Shown piece after piece: positions 6,915 to 17,263 of a DNA stretch of 22,279 nucleotides. Positions within the stretch are counted from its first letter, which is position 1; every line of letters starts with the position of its first letter. The DNA comes from Pelargonium cotyledonis (lineage: Eukaryota; Streptophyta; Magnoliopsida; Geraniales; Geraniaceae): assembly GCA_036897625.1 (NCBI GenBank), contig JAYMTA010001030.1, forward strand, positions 1 through 22,279, given 5' to 3'. The position numbers and the translations under genes are program-made. The notes beneath the pieces are model-generated. The model was not told the origin of the DNA and made no database searches. It worked only from the letters and a program-made list of their open reading frames with translations.

Positions 6915-9900
6915 ATGGAGGTCGAAGTGTTTGAGGCTCACGAAATCGACCTTGATTACGAGTTCGACGCAGCTCGGTTCTTCGATTTCACCCGGGCGGA
7001 GATGCCCGCGGAGGCGCGTGAAGCTGAGCTTTGGTTCGATTCTGCTAAGAGCTATCCGCCCTCTCGTAAGCATTTCTATCTATCAACCCTAACGTTTCTT
7101 CAGTGATTTTAGAAATGGGACCATTTCATTGATATAGCCTAGTACAGTTAGTCAGTTTCGTCCAGCTGATATTTGAGTGTCTTGGGCCCTAATGTTCTCA
7201 AATGTACCAATTTTTTAATTAATGCTATTATTTTCCTCAAATTTATATTGATTTCAGCTCTAACTGCAACTGCTCTAGAAAAATATATGTCCTTATCCAA
7301 AAAGCAGCATTCTTGCTTTTGCTTCCCTTTCCTAGTGATGATTATTGTATTGAGTTTCTCAGTAGTGTCACTGTGAGCACAATTTTTTTGTTCGTGGTCC
7401 TTGAATTGGTCATTATTGATTTGCTGTACGAATATTTTTAGTACATCTTGTTTATATCATGTTTCTTCTACTTCCCTGTTCTAAACTTCTTTCAATTTTT
7501 TTGAATGCTCATGTATATGTTGTTTCTCTCTTCATTTCAGCTTTTGTGGCCAAAATGGTTCTGAGAGAGGATATCCTCATGGAAAATGTCAACACCTCTC
7601 CAAAATCTAAAGCTATGGAGAGCAGTGCATCTTTGCAGGACAATGACTCACATGTTGGTGCAGACCCAAAATCATTGCCCTCTGATGTAAATAACAGAGG
7701 TATAACAGAGCATGTATACATTATTTTAATAACTATGTCAATGATCTCTTGTCCCCTTGTTCTCTGGCATTTAAGTTTATGTCATGAGTTTATCCTTTCT
7801 ATTCCACCATTATCACTACCATCATCACACAATGAATCTTACATTTCATTAATATCTCACACCTTTACATGAGTGTCAAATTGACTAGCTTAAGCTCATT
7901 TCATTAAATCTGTCATTTTGAACTATGTTTGAAGCTTTATAAAAGATTTTGTTTTTAAGTATATTTGCACAAGTTTATAAATATAATTCACTTCAGTCAT
8001 CCCAAAATGAGTGTCTTGTGTCACCTTTTATTTATTTGCAAAAAGCTAATGATGATTTTATTAGTGCTGGTTTTCCCTCATGTGCTTGGTTGTATCAAAT
8101 TCAAATGTTTTTTAACTAAGTTTTCTAAAGGGTTTTATTGATAGTTCATTCATAATTCAGTGACCAAAATAGGACACATACTTTGTGACAAAAAAAAAAA
8201 AAACAATACGCTCAAGTTGGGACATAGGGAGTAATGAGTATCATATTATTATGGTCCTGCTTATTTGTTTGATGTGGAGAATTATGTTTTATGCACCTTC
8301 ATAGTTCTATGCAAACTTTCTAGTTTAAAGAGCAAAAGATGGATCCTTTTGGGGAGTTTCGTCAAAATCATGTGTTTATTAAAAAAATTAGCATTAATAT
8401 GATGTGCTATTTTGTCTTCTAGATTGTGATGAACGAAGTGGAGGAATCTTTACCAGCTTATGGAGTGGAAAACTGCAAAAAGTTCATAACCAACCACAAA
8501 AACTAACAGGTGATTAGTTTGTTTCCACTTGATAACCAAAGTTGATACATGTGTTCAGATGATTCTGCCATGCTAGATATGAATATATCCATTGCTATAA
8601 ATTATTTATTATATTTACCAAAAATCTAAAGCTGTTGATTTCTTGGCGTCCATGAAACTAAAACATGCTTTATCATTTACATTTTACAACACTAAATTTT
8701 CATTATTTTTGTTTATTAGGAGCTAAAGTTTGTGGTAAACCCAATTTATATCAGAATTATGTGTGTGTAAGAATTGTGCATAATGCATCTGTTTATTTAT
8801 GTTCAAAACTGAGCAGATCATGAGATGCCCCTCTTCATGACTTCCCTGTTCAAAACACCATCTATAACTTTGATTAGGATCACATTGATTAAATTTCCGT
8901 ATTACCATCATAGTAGAGAGGAGGCTCATCCCAAAGTTTCAATTCTCCTTCACACTCACCTAGAAAAAGTAAAAATAGAGAGAGACACAACTAACATTTT
9001 ATTTTTGTTCATGTTTTTTTGTTAAATGTGGTTGAGGTGCTTTATTTGCAGGATTGAGTTATAACATGACTGGTGATAAATTGAATGCTAAAAGCAAATT
9101 ACTCCCAAGATGCTCAACTTTAATGAAACCAACCGCAAGTCAGTTGGCCAAGCAAAATCGAAACCACCAAAGTGGTATTTCGAGGTAATTTTTGTCTACA
9201 ATGGTGAATTACATCATGCTTACTGTTAACAATGATGGGAAAAATTATGACCTTGGAGGACTGGTATATTTTTGTCCTTCACTCTTGCCATTTGAAACTG
9301 AAATGATGCCTACTTTATTAGAGGCTCCTTTAATTTGTGCCATTTTTCTTATTCTACACAATTTATATGGTTCAATGGGCTAGAGAGCTCACTAATTTGC
9401 TTTTAGATGTTCCTTTCCTAATGAAAGCACAATTTTAACTTCATAAAACAAATAGTATATATTTTCATTTAGCTAGCCCTCTTTTTTTTTTCTATGCCTT
9501 CAATGTTAGTAATTCTTCTAATATTATCATTACTCATCTGTCAGATTCCAAATGCCAAATAGTCAAAATAATATAAAAAGCTCATGTAATTCTTCTGGGG
9601 TTGAAAGCCAGGCAGCCAAAAGGCAGAAACTAGATGGAGGTCTCCTTCGTAAGGTAAGCAACTTGTCCTATTGTAATATTTTTGTTTTCTTTTATTTTCA
9701 AGGTGACATTGGAAAGTGCATTTGCTTGTATTTTCTTGTATTAGCCAGGGAGACTCAATAGTTGTTTAAAAAAGAGTTCATAATTATCATCACTTCTTTT
9801 GTTCTTTCTAGCAGCTTACTGATGTCAAGCAGCAAACTAATTTGGTGCATAAGGTGCCTAAAAAAGTATGTCATCACTTCTGCCCCTGTAGTTTTGCTAA

Positions 9901-12845
9901 CAGTTTTCTCATAGAATGATTACTATGTCCTATGTCTTGCATGAATTGTCTTCCATCATTTGCCTTTTCTTTTCCTCGTTATATTATTTCTTATGATAGC
10001 TTTTGTCTTTGTGTGATTGACGAAGTGATTCTCTTTTTCTTAGGACATAGCTAACTTGATCCGTTTCAACATTTTATTTTTCCTAAATATATTATTTCTG
10101 TTTATTTATTTATTTCGTGTGTGTGTGTGTGTGTGTGTGTGTGTTGGCATTTGGCAAATTGTTTCTTCAATGTGAAAATTCTGTATGTAATGGGGCATTT
10201 CCAAGTTAGCTAAGTCATCCCAATATTCTTGATGGTGGTCTTACAGGATGGACCTCCTGATGGAAACTTCACACAAGTGAGGCTGAAACTTACTATTCCA
10301 AGAGAGCCTGACCTTGAAACAGCACATAGGGCTCAGAGGGCAAGGTACTTAGCTGTTGCAGTTTTTATGATTGCTCAATGTAGAAAGAAGTGAATTGTCT
10401 AACAGGTTACACGACACACTTTCCCTTTGAATTCCAGGCCTAATACTAGTTCAGAAGTTGAACAAGTGAGATCAGCCGCACGTAGATTCAAAGCTCGGCC
10501 ATTAAACAGAAAAGTTGGTACTTACAATCAGTGAGAATATTTTTGGTGTACAAGTGGCTCCTACGCTGGTCATATTAAAATTTCAAATTCGTTATTTACA
10601 GATTCTCCAGGCTCCTTCATTGCCACTCCCAAAGAAGAGCACTCCAAGATTGCCAGAATTTCAAGTAAGTTCTGACACTGGCTTCTTGATGGACTAATTT
10701 TTCTTTCTCTATAGGAGTTTGATAGGAAAAAGCTTCTTGAAAGACAATTCTATATGCTATTCACTGCCCTGATCTTATTATTCCGTTTCCCTTTGTTCAA
10801 TTAATTTTCAGGTTTTTCACCTGAAGACAACAGAACGGGCCATGCAACACACACCTGTTGTTTCATCTTCCTCACATCATTTCAATGATTCTGATAAGGT
10901 TATTGTTTAGCAGCTTCAGTATTATTGTCTTCTTTCATTGGTTCTATAGATTTCTGTGACTCGTATGGATAAAAAGATGCAAGCTTTTGTCTACTACGTA
11001 CTTAGTCATTACCATTTCTGCAAAATTGAAGTCGTGCTGTTGCAGGATCAGGGTTTGGACAAGGCTAGTACTGCTGCTGAGAATGTTAACAAAAGGTAAC
11101 ATCATGAAAAACTTTGTTCCGTGTACTCAAGTGTCTTTCATGTAATTTGATCCGGTCCAGTGTTTTTGTCCACTTCATTTACCCTCTCTGTCCCAAAATG
11201 AGTGTCCATTTTGTATTTTGGCTAGTCAGTTTTGCATGAATAACCAACCATATCCCTAAGATTAGGTAGTTGGACTTACTTGAGTTTGTAACAACAAGAG
11301 CACACAGGGTGAGCCCGCCTCTAACTAACTCATCCTTAATCTTCACAAAATTTGACAGAGTACACTCATTTTGGGATGGGAGAGAACTATTTTTTGTGTT
11401 GTATGCATCTTAGGTTGCATCCCAGTTTCATTACACAATATGTTATTTTATTGGATAAATCTTTTGCATGAGAAGAGCTAGTATGTTATTTAAAAATTAA
11501 AATATTGCTGACAGTTTCATTACACATTATTTTATTTAACAGCAGATATCTTTCACATGGGAAGAGTATGTTATCTAGAAATTAAAATATTACTGACAGA
11601 GGTTTCACTACATGTAGTTGCATTTAGTGGTAGAACCAATATCTTCAAATTCAGTCATTGCAATGGTGATATACTGGAAATTCATTTGTGCTGTTTAATT
11701 CAAAACTAAATGAGTTAGAGCTTATTTATTTATTTTTTTAAAGGAATTTGCTTAATCTGCATTCAGTTCTTACTCTTTTAATTGCTTCTGCATTGCATAG
11801 ACCAAGTACCATGGATGCCCCAAAGCAAGAAGCATGTAGAAACATGCACAACTTCAAAGCTCGTCCTCTTAATAAGAAGGTAATGAAAATCAGTCCTTTC
11901 TGTATATCATTTGCTTGAGTGTCATATTTTAAACCATCTAATGTGGATCCTTTTCTTGAGTTTATGCAGATATTATCAAGTAAAGGAGATATTGGTGTTT
12001 TCCGGAATATCAAGCGTGAAACCACAGTTCCAATGGTATTGCATACATGTTTATCTGATCTCTTTTCACTTTGTTTTTAGATTAACTGTTGCGCAACTAT
12101 CCTGGATAATATCATGTCTTGAATTTGTACAGGAATTTAATTTCCATTCAGAAAAAAGAACCCAGCATAATCCTCCAATAGACCTTTTCAGTAAGGTAAA
12201 CCATGATACAAATGACAATACTTCCTTATTCTTTTTCTTCTGGTTCACATACACCACTGAAGATTTTGATTACTCATCATGTTTTTTAATATATGATTGA
12301 ACTAGCTCTCCTTGACATCTGGACTCCAGCCAAACAATGGATCCCAGATGAAATTGCCTCAGCTTGCCTCTGTGAAGGTTCCTTTCTTTGTAACTTTTGA
12401 AATGAATTTACCTGCAATTATGGTTTTATATTATTTCATATGTTTTGTGAGACTGATCTGAGTATTTTGTTTTCGGGTACAAGGGCCGAAAGGAAAACAG
12501 ATTCCAATCTTTTCATCCAGAAGATAAGGTAAGCATGGAGGGGCACACACGACTGGATCAATCTATACTGATTAGGCTTACTTTTTGTTTTTGCTTTCTA
12601 TGTGATGCATATAATCTCATAATCTATTAATGTATCAGATACATTTGGTCAGAGAAAAAAGCTCTGTAATTGGGGGAAAGCATAATCAGTGTGGGGCTGA
12701 TGAGGGTATCACTGAAGATGGTTCCCATTTGAGCATGAGGTTTGCCAACTGTGCCAGATATAATCGATACTATGTGTATTTGCTACTTGTCTTAATTCAG
12801 TAAATTTAACCAAGAAAGTGCCACAGGAGCTTGGGTATCCGCTGA
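6915..12845 (+). CDS. TPX2-like spindle protein (TPXL2/TPXL3 type), 18 coding exons
   Basis: Coding exons: 6915-7065, 7541-7699, 8423-8509, 9052-9184, 9545-9653, 9815-9865, 10247-10344, 10438-10513, 10602-10664, 10812-10898, 11047-11096, 11801-11879, 11970-12035, 12133-12195, 12306-12377, 12484-12528, 12639-12739, 12827-12845. They join in frame to 502 aa. The N-terminus has the Aurora-kinase-binding motif YEFDAARFFDF (15-25) and WF (40-41); then LMKPTASQLAKQN, a basic KRQK (202-205), the TPX2 central importin-binding region with VRLKLTIPREPD, two FKARPLN(R/K)K motifs (280-288, 373-381), FHLKTTERAMQH and GDIGVFRN. TPX2 proteins activate Aurora kinases and help build the acentrosomal plant spindle. 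The protein ends RSLGIR without the C-terminal TPX2 domain that binds kinesin-5, as in the short Arabidopsis TPXL2/TPXL3 (recalled). The donor after exon 8 (GTTGGT) is weak. The start is the first ATG in this frame after the leader; a longer frame opens only with TTG. Confidence 0.9.
7991..8231. mobile_element. Degenerate Stowaway-type MITE in intron 2 of the TPX2-like gene
   Basis: The left end carries CATCCCAAAATGAGTGTC and the right end CAAGTTGGGACATAGGGAG followed by TA, roughly inverted copies of the Stowaway end CTCCCTCNGTCCCAAAATGAGTGTC. A run of 14 A lies inside at 8190-8203. The left terminus is poorly conserved, so its exact edge is uncertain. Confidence 0.55.
9812..9817 (+). promoter_or_regulatory. 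Tandem (NAGNAG) 3' splice site before exon 6
   Basis: The intron end reads TTCTAGCAGCTTACT. Splicing after TAG (9811) adds one Gln codon; splicing after CAG (9814) omits it. Both keep the frame, giving 503 or 502 residues. Confidence 0.5.
10117..10144 (+). repeat. (GT)14 microsatellite in intron 6
   Basis: An uninterrupted GT dinucleotide run of 28 bases. It lies inside the intron between 9866 and 10246 of the TPX2-like gene and is likely length-variable. Confidence 0.9.
11182..11387. mobile_element. Stowaway-type MITE in intron 11 of the TPX2-like gene
   Basis: The left end is CCCTCTCTGTCCCAAAATGA and the right end ends TCATTTTGGGATGGGAGAG plus AAC; they form imperfect terminal inverted repeats of about 22 bases. 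TA lies directly outside on both sides (11180-11181 and 11388-11389), the target duplication of the Tc1/mariner-related Stowaway group. There is no coding capacity in about 206 bp. Confidence 0.75.
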
Positions 12846-13581
12846 GACTAACAGTGCACAAAACGGTACCCCAGAGGGTGTCAGGACACTGATTTCCAGC
12901 TGTTTGGCGGAAGATCACGTGGTGCAAGCTTGTAATTGATGATACCACCACTACTTCTCCAAGAACATCAAGCCTTTTCATTTTGCTGTATACAAAAATT
13001 CAAGGAAGGTCACAATCTTACAGTAGACATAGCTTTTTTACTATGAAGAAATTGATGCTACAGGTTTATGTTAGAGTTAAACTGACTTCTCAGAATCTTG
13101 GCCCTTAATACAAGAAAAGATGTTTTCAGGCCATTGTTGTACAGCCAGTCATCAAGCCTTCTATTCTCTTTCAAAGCTTATTCTCCAAACTGTAGCTTCA
13201 ACTCTTGTACTGTCATTACTCAAGAATATATACAATTCAATTATATGCCTCCTGTACTGTGTCATTACTCAGGTACTCTTGTCTAGTTTTGTTATTTTCA
13301 GTGAAACTGACAATCGGCAAGGCCTGAGACTGGGCTTAATTGCTACGTGATTCGTGCCTGTGGGTGAGATAATGTATCCTGGGTTTACTATAACATAGAA
13401 AAGTATACTGATAAGAAAAAAAAGCTTTTGTGGGAAACAGTACAGACAAATCTTCTAGTAGTACCAAGTTCGTATATTTCTTGTGCTACACTAGAGTGGA
13501 CGAGCCTTTATGCCCAGAAACTGTCGCACCTTAAATAACACAGAGTATTGAAGAACTCTCTTCTTGTGTATTGGCGCGAGG
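12846..13581. other. 3' flank shared by two convergent genes
   Basis: This holds the 3' untranslated region of the TPX2-like gene (+) and the downstream part of SLAC1 (minus). Small open frames at 13098-13350 start with non-ATG or lack family resemblance. No polyadenylation site can be fixed with confidence. Confidence 0.5.
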
Positions 13582-15517
13582 TCAGTAGCCTTCTTCATTC
13601 TCTCCATCGGAGTCCTTTTTCTGTTTGGTTTCAGTTGAAACAGACTGCTTGGCCCAACGCCTTAGATCATAAGCTTTCTTGAATGGTTTCCTTTCCTTGT
13701 TAAAATGTCTTCTCTTAGTGATGGCAATGGCAAGATCATTAGGGAACAGCGTGCGCCACACGAAAGCGTGAAGAAATGTGGACACAAACAGCACACACAC
13801 CATTGTTGATGACATGAACGAGAGACCAAGCGCCAGGCACTTGGTTATCACACAAGGCTCCGCCTCTGCATATTTGATGGTCGCCACTGATGCCGTCGTC
13901 ATAGGGAAGGTGTAAGACCACCATGCCACTGAAAACCTGCAAAATTATACATACATCAGCAACATTTTTTAAGAACAAACAGGGCTTTCAATGAAGAACT
14001 CACCTGAAGCCTGTGAAGAAGTTGATTCGCACCACCAGAGAAGCGTAGAGGAACAACGCAATGAAGAAGCAAGTCCTGGAACAGCCATCGAATTCACCAT
14101 AGATTGTTTGCCAGGCGATGCTTGCAGCCGAAGGAGCTGCAATGAACATAGAGTACACAGGGTGTAACTCCTTAGGTAAAGCCTCGCTTGTTGGCAGTCT
14201 CTGATACAATGTCACAAACAGCACAAGATAATGTGCAAATCCAACAGCCCACAAGAACTTAGCTGGTTCCTTCCATCCCACCCTAGCTGCCAAGATCGCT
14301 CCCACGAAGTTCCCGACCACTGATAAATGAGAAGACGGGTTAGCCACCTTGCAGAGACGCCTTTTGCCCCCGGAGAGCCATTGGCCATAGATTTTGAGCT
14401 CAAGAAACAAATAAGGCCCCATGAAGGCGCACCAGATGGCTGGGTGAAGTGTCTCTGGAGATAGTGCTGGTGGGACACCAATTGCTAGGAACATACAGAC
14501 GACCCAGGGGGCGAAGAAGAAATTAACCCTGATCGGGTGGAAGTACTCTCTTTTCACAGCCTCGAAGTAGAATATGCATTTGAGGAGGTAAGTGAAAGAG
14601 ACTGAGAAAAGAATTGCCAGAGCCAAGAACCAGAGGCCTAGGTTGATGTAAGGAGAAACATGGAGGAACCTGGTAGCTGGGCTCGTCGATAAGGCACGCC
14701 ATAGCACAACCTGGCTACTCAGGCCGAGACAGATACCATAGCAGCCTATTGGGAACCTTAAAAGGAAAGGCCACTTCTCATCTTTGGGCAGAAGAGTATC
14801 CTCAGACTCCTGCAAACAAGTCAGTTACATTATATTATATTACAAGGCGTTTTGCTTCTCTTGAAATCTCATGTTCGAGACTCGGCTGTTACGCTTGCTG
14901 ATAAAAAAAATACTACATTTAGAGATCAAACAAGGCAAAGTTAAACTAATGAGTACCTTGATTTGGTCAAGCTCAGGCCCTCTGAGAGCAGCAAAGTATC
15001 TTCCAACAGGAACACTCTCATTAACAGACTCATGATCAAGCTCTCCTCCGGGGCCATGATTATCAGTATTCTGAAAATCTCCCTCCCGATCCCTCTCCTT
15101 GTTCTTCGAAGGCATTAACGAGTTCTGTTTGCTGAGAGTAGATTTGGTCGTGAACATGCTGAAATCAGCCTTCCTTCCTTCAGCACCAATCCTGTAATTG
15201 AAATTATTAGCAGCTGAACCGACACTCCTTCCACTTCTGGGAAGAGAGCTTCTTTGTTCATCTTTAGCCTTAGAATCTCTGAGAACCGAGAAGCCGGTCT
15301 CCAGAGAGACTTGCCGGCTAAAACCCCTGTGCCCTCTCCTTGCTTGCTGAAACTTCATGGGACGGCTCATGTTTAACCTCTTGTTTTCACCTGAAGCTTT
15401 ATTATTATTATTTGCTTCTTCTCCAATGTCTTCTTCTGGTAAGACTTCGTGTATGTCCACAAAATGTGTCTCCGTAGAACTTGAGGAGATTGGTCTACTA
15501 TTGTTCTTGTTCATCAT
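13582..15517 (-). CDS. SLAC1: SLAC1, slow-type guard-cell anion channel
   Basis: Exons on the minus strand: 15517-14957, 14809-14004, 13936-13582, joining in frame to 573 aa (Arabidopsis SLAC1: 556). It is the plasma-membrane S-type anion channel that releases chloride and nitrate from guard cells, closing stomata. The long cytosolic N-terminus has the phosphorylation motifs RQVSLETGFSVL (Ser71), LPRSGRS, and TKSTLSKQNSL (Ser126, Ser133); these match Arabidopsis Ser59, Ser113 and Ser120, targets of CPKs and OST1. The SLAC/TehA-type ten-helix domain follows from about residue 197 (WPFLLRFPIGCYGICLGLSS) and includes the conserved YFEAVKREYFHPIRVNFFF. The pore-gating Phe450 of Arabidopsis corresponds to Phe466 in SYTFPMTT. 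The C-terminus KPFKKAYDLRRW favours SLAC1 over SLAH2/3. The ATG at 15517 is chosen; 15514 is also ATG. Confidence 0.95.
14844..14910 (+). mobile_element. Possible truncated SINE tail in SLAC1 intron 1
   Basis: Contains TGTTCGAGACT (14872-14882), close to the Pol III B box GGTTCGANNCC, and ends in eight A at 14903-14910. That arrangement, with no A-box half, fits the 3' part of a tRNA-derived SINE. It fills about half of the 147-bp intron. Without relatives to compare, this is tentative. Confidence 0.35.
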
Positions 15518-15560
15518 TGAAGAAACCAAAGTAAGATTTTAACACAAGTACGAGCAATTG

Positions 15561-15573
15561 GTTTATATATATG
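15561..15573 (-). promoter_or_regulatory. TATA box of SLAC1
   Basis: The minus strand reads CATATATATAAAC, about 45-55 bases upstream of the chosen ATG at 15517. A start near 15530-15540 would give a very short leader. No other TATA-like run lies closer. Confidence 0.5.
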
Positions 15574-15930
15574 CTTTTTGTGTGGTATTAGTAGTTGCAG
15601 GATTCGTGTTTGCGATTGAGAGAGGCTTCACGAGTAGCAAGTAGTAGCTAGCAGATGAAATGGGAGCCAATACTTTTTCCGAAGAAAAGTGTGCATTTTG
15701 GAGGGTTTCTCGTGAGGAAAGATCAAGAAAATTTGTGGCTTTGGAGCTTGCTCTGTACCATACAACATGAACACTCCTATTCCAGCTCAATGCGAAATTG
15801 ACTCTCCAGTTTCAACCTATATTTTTTCACGGATTCTAGGTAGGATGGCACAGAAAAAAGTCTTGCAGAAAAGGAAACGAAGGAAAGCAACGGTAACGGT
15901 CAAAATATATTCAAGAATTAAGACTGGAAT

Positions 15931-16008
15931 TGGGCTTTGGCTCCAAGTTTTATGTTTGAGCCCAACTTTTGAGGGGTCCAATTATACCGTTGGGCCTCGA
16001 TCAGCCCA
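15931..16008. promoter_or_regulatory. Cluster of four TGGGCY (site II-like) motifs
   Basis: TGGGCT at 15931-15936, AGCCCA at 15959-15964, TGGGCC at 15991-15996 and AGCCCA at 16003-16008. TGGGCY motifs are bound by TCP factors in many plant promoters. The cluster lies in the divergent region between SLAC1 and the phytocyanin gene, about 410 bp and 500 bp from their starts. Function is inferred. The rest of 15530-16509 shows no gene; an open frame at 15767-16078 has no recognisable content. Confidence 0.4.
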
Positions 16009-16509
16009 ACTTGCTAAACATTTCTTTAAAAGACTAATGTCACGTCCTGAAAGAATGAGTATTCTCGAGACGTTTTAGGAGTGGTTATTGTCATGCCGCA
16101 TACTTTTATTTTTGCAAAATGGATGCTAATTAGTGTACTTAATGGTGCAGGTATAATCTAATCTCTTTTGTCAGGACATGTGCTTTATATTATTTGACGT
16201 CTATGAAAAATCTAGTCTCTCTTTTGATACAGGAGTTTGAGGCACTACAAGGGACCGGTTCTTTCTGTCTATGACACTAAGCTTTGGGCATTTGGCATGT
16301 CCTCAGTTAATATATAATACATGTTTCAAATTGATACCATTCGGTTGTGCCGTCCTTACCAAGTCAATATTCGCAGAGTTTTCTCATTTGAACATCAAAT
16401 TCTTTAAATAGGTCATGATTTGAACTCTCTAAAGCAAAGCGACCAATTCTATACAGAGCTCACAGACGTCTCTCAACAAACCCAACTGCAAAAGCTTCTA
16501 ATTAAAGCA

Positions 16510-17263
16510 ATGGCCTCCACCAAAATTCTCAGCCTCCTCACTGTTTTTGCTGTTGCTGGTCCTTTGGTTTCAGCAATCGAGTTCATTGTAGGAGACGATA
16601 AGGGATGGGCTCTCAACGTTGATTACCAAGCTTGGGCTCAGGGAAAGGAGTTCCATGTTGGTGACAAACTTGGTAAGCAATTAACTCCAGAACTTGCAAA
16701 TCTATTCATAGAGAAAAAAATCAAATCTCACCCATAATAAATTATGGTCGTGATGACACGTCATCAATTAATACTTGTACCCGACTCAATAAATTTGTGG
16801 GCGCAGAGTCATCCGTCCAGATCCACTTTATATGTTTCTTGACTAAGTATCGGTCAATTTATAATGGGCTCTGTTTATATCAGTAAACACTGATATGTAA
16901 ATAACTATAAAGTGGTGCATGTGTGCAGTTTTTAGGTACGCAAAAGGATCTCACAATGTGATTAAAGTTGATGGAGCTGAGTTCCAGCAGTGTGCAGCAT
17001 CGGCATATAGCACCGATGCTTTGACCACCGGAGAAGATGTGATAACGCTGGCGACTCCGGGAAGAAAGTGGTACATTTGTGGTGTTGGCAAGCATTGTGC
17101 TTCCGGGAACATGAAGCTTCTCGTAACTGTGCTCCCAGAAACAGCCTCTCCGGCCGCCTCGCCGGCACCGGAAGCAAGTACAAGCGGTAGTGACGTGGCT
17201 AAATCAAGCTTTGGGTGCATGATGGTGGCCTTGCTTGGGTTTCCTGCCATGCTTATGGCTTGA
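16510..17263 (+). CDS. Phytocyanin (uclacyanin-type blue copper protein), GPI-anchored
   Basis: Exons 16510-16672 and 16929-17263 join in frame to 165 aa, with a 256-bp GT-AG intron at the position usual in phytocyanins (..GDKL|VFRY). Residues 1-22 form a signal peptide ending PLVSA. The cupredoxin domain spans about 23-124: type 1 copper ligands His63 (GSHNV), Cys105 (WYICG), His110 (GKHC) and Met116 (SGNMKL), with Cys76 and Cys111 forming the conserved disulfide. Met rather than Gln as axial ligand points to the uclacyanin/plantacyanin group, not stellacyanin. A short Pro/Ala/Ser stretch (TASPAASPAPEAS) resembles an arabinogalactan glycosylation module, and the hydrophobic C-terminus after SGSDVAKSS is a likely GPI-anchor signal. 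Expected location is the outer plasma membrane or wall; partners are unknown. An upstream frame extension to 16420 starts only with TTG. Confidence 0.92.

Noticed and set aside
12740..12803. Unspliced end of the TPX2-like protein at the stop at 12801
   Set aside because: Splicing to 12827 gives the family-like ending RSLGIR, whereas read-through gives an unrelated hydrophobic tail.
13098..13350. Two overlapping open frames downstream of the TPX2-like gene
   Set aside because: They lie in the expected 3' untranslated region, show no protein family features and are not supported by start context.
14872..14882. A complete tRNA gene in SLAC1 intron 1
   Set aside because: Only a B-box-like T loop is present; no acceptor or anticodon stem can be formed around it.
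15767..16078. A 103-codon open frame between SLAC1 and the phytocyanin gene
   Set aside because: No recognisable motif, and it overlaps the TGGGCY cluster in what looks like promoter DNA.
16420..16509. Longer N-terminus for the phytocyanin
   Set aside because: The extension begins at TTG and would bury the clear signal peptide that starts at the ATG at 16510.
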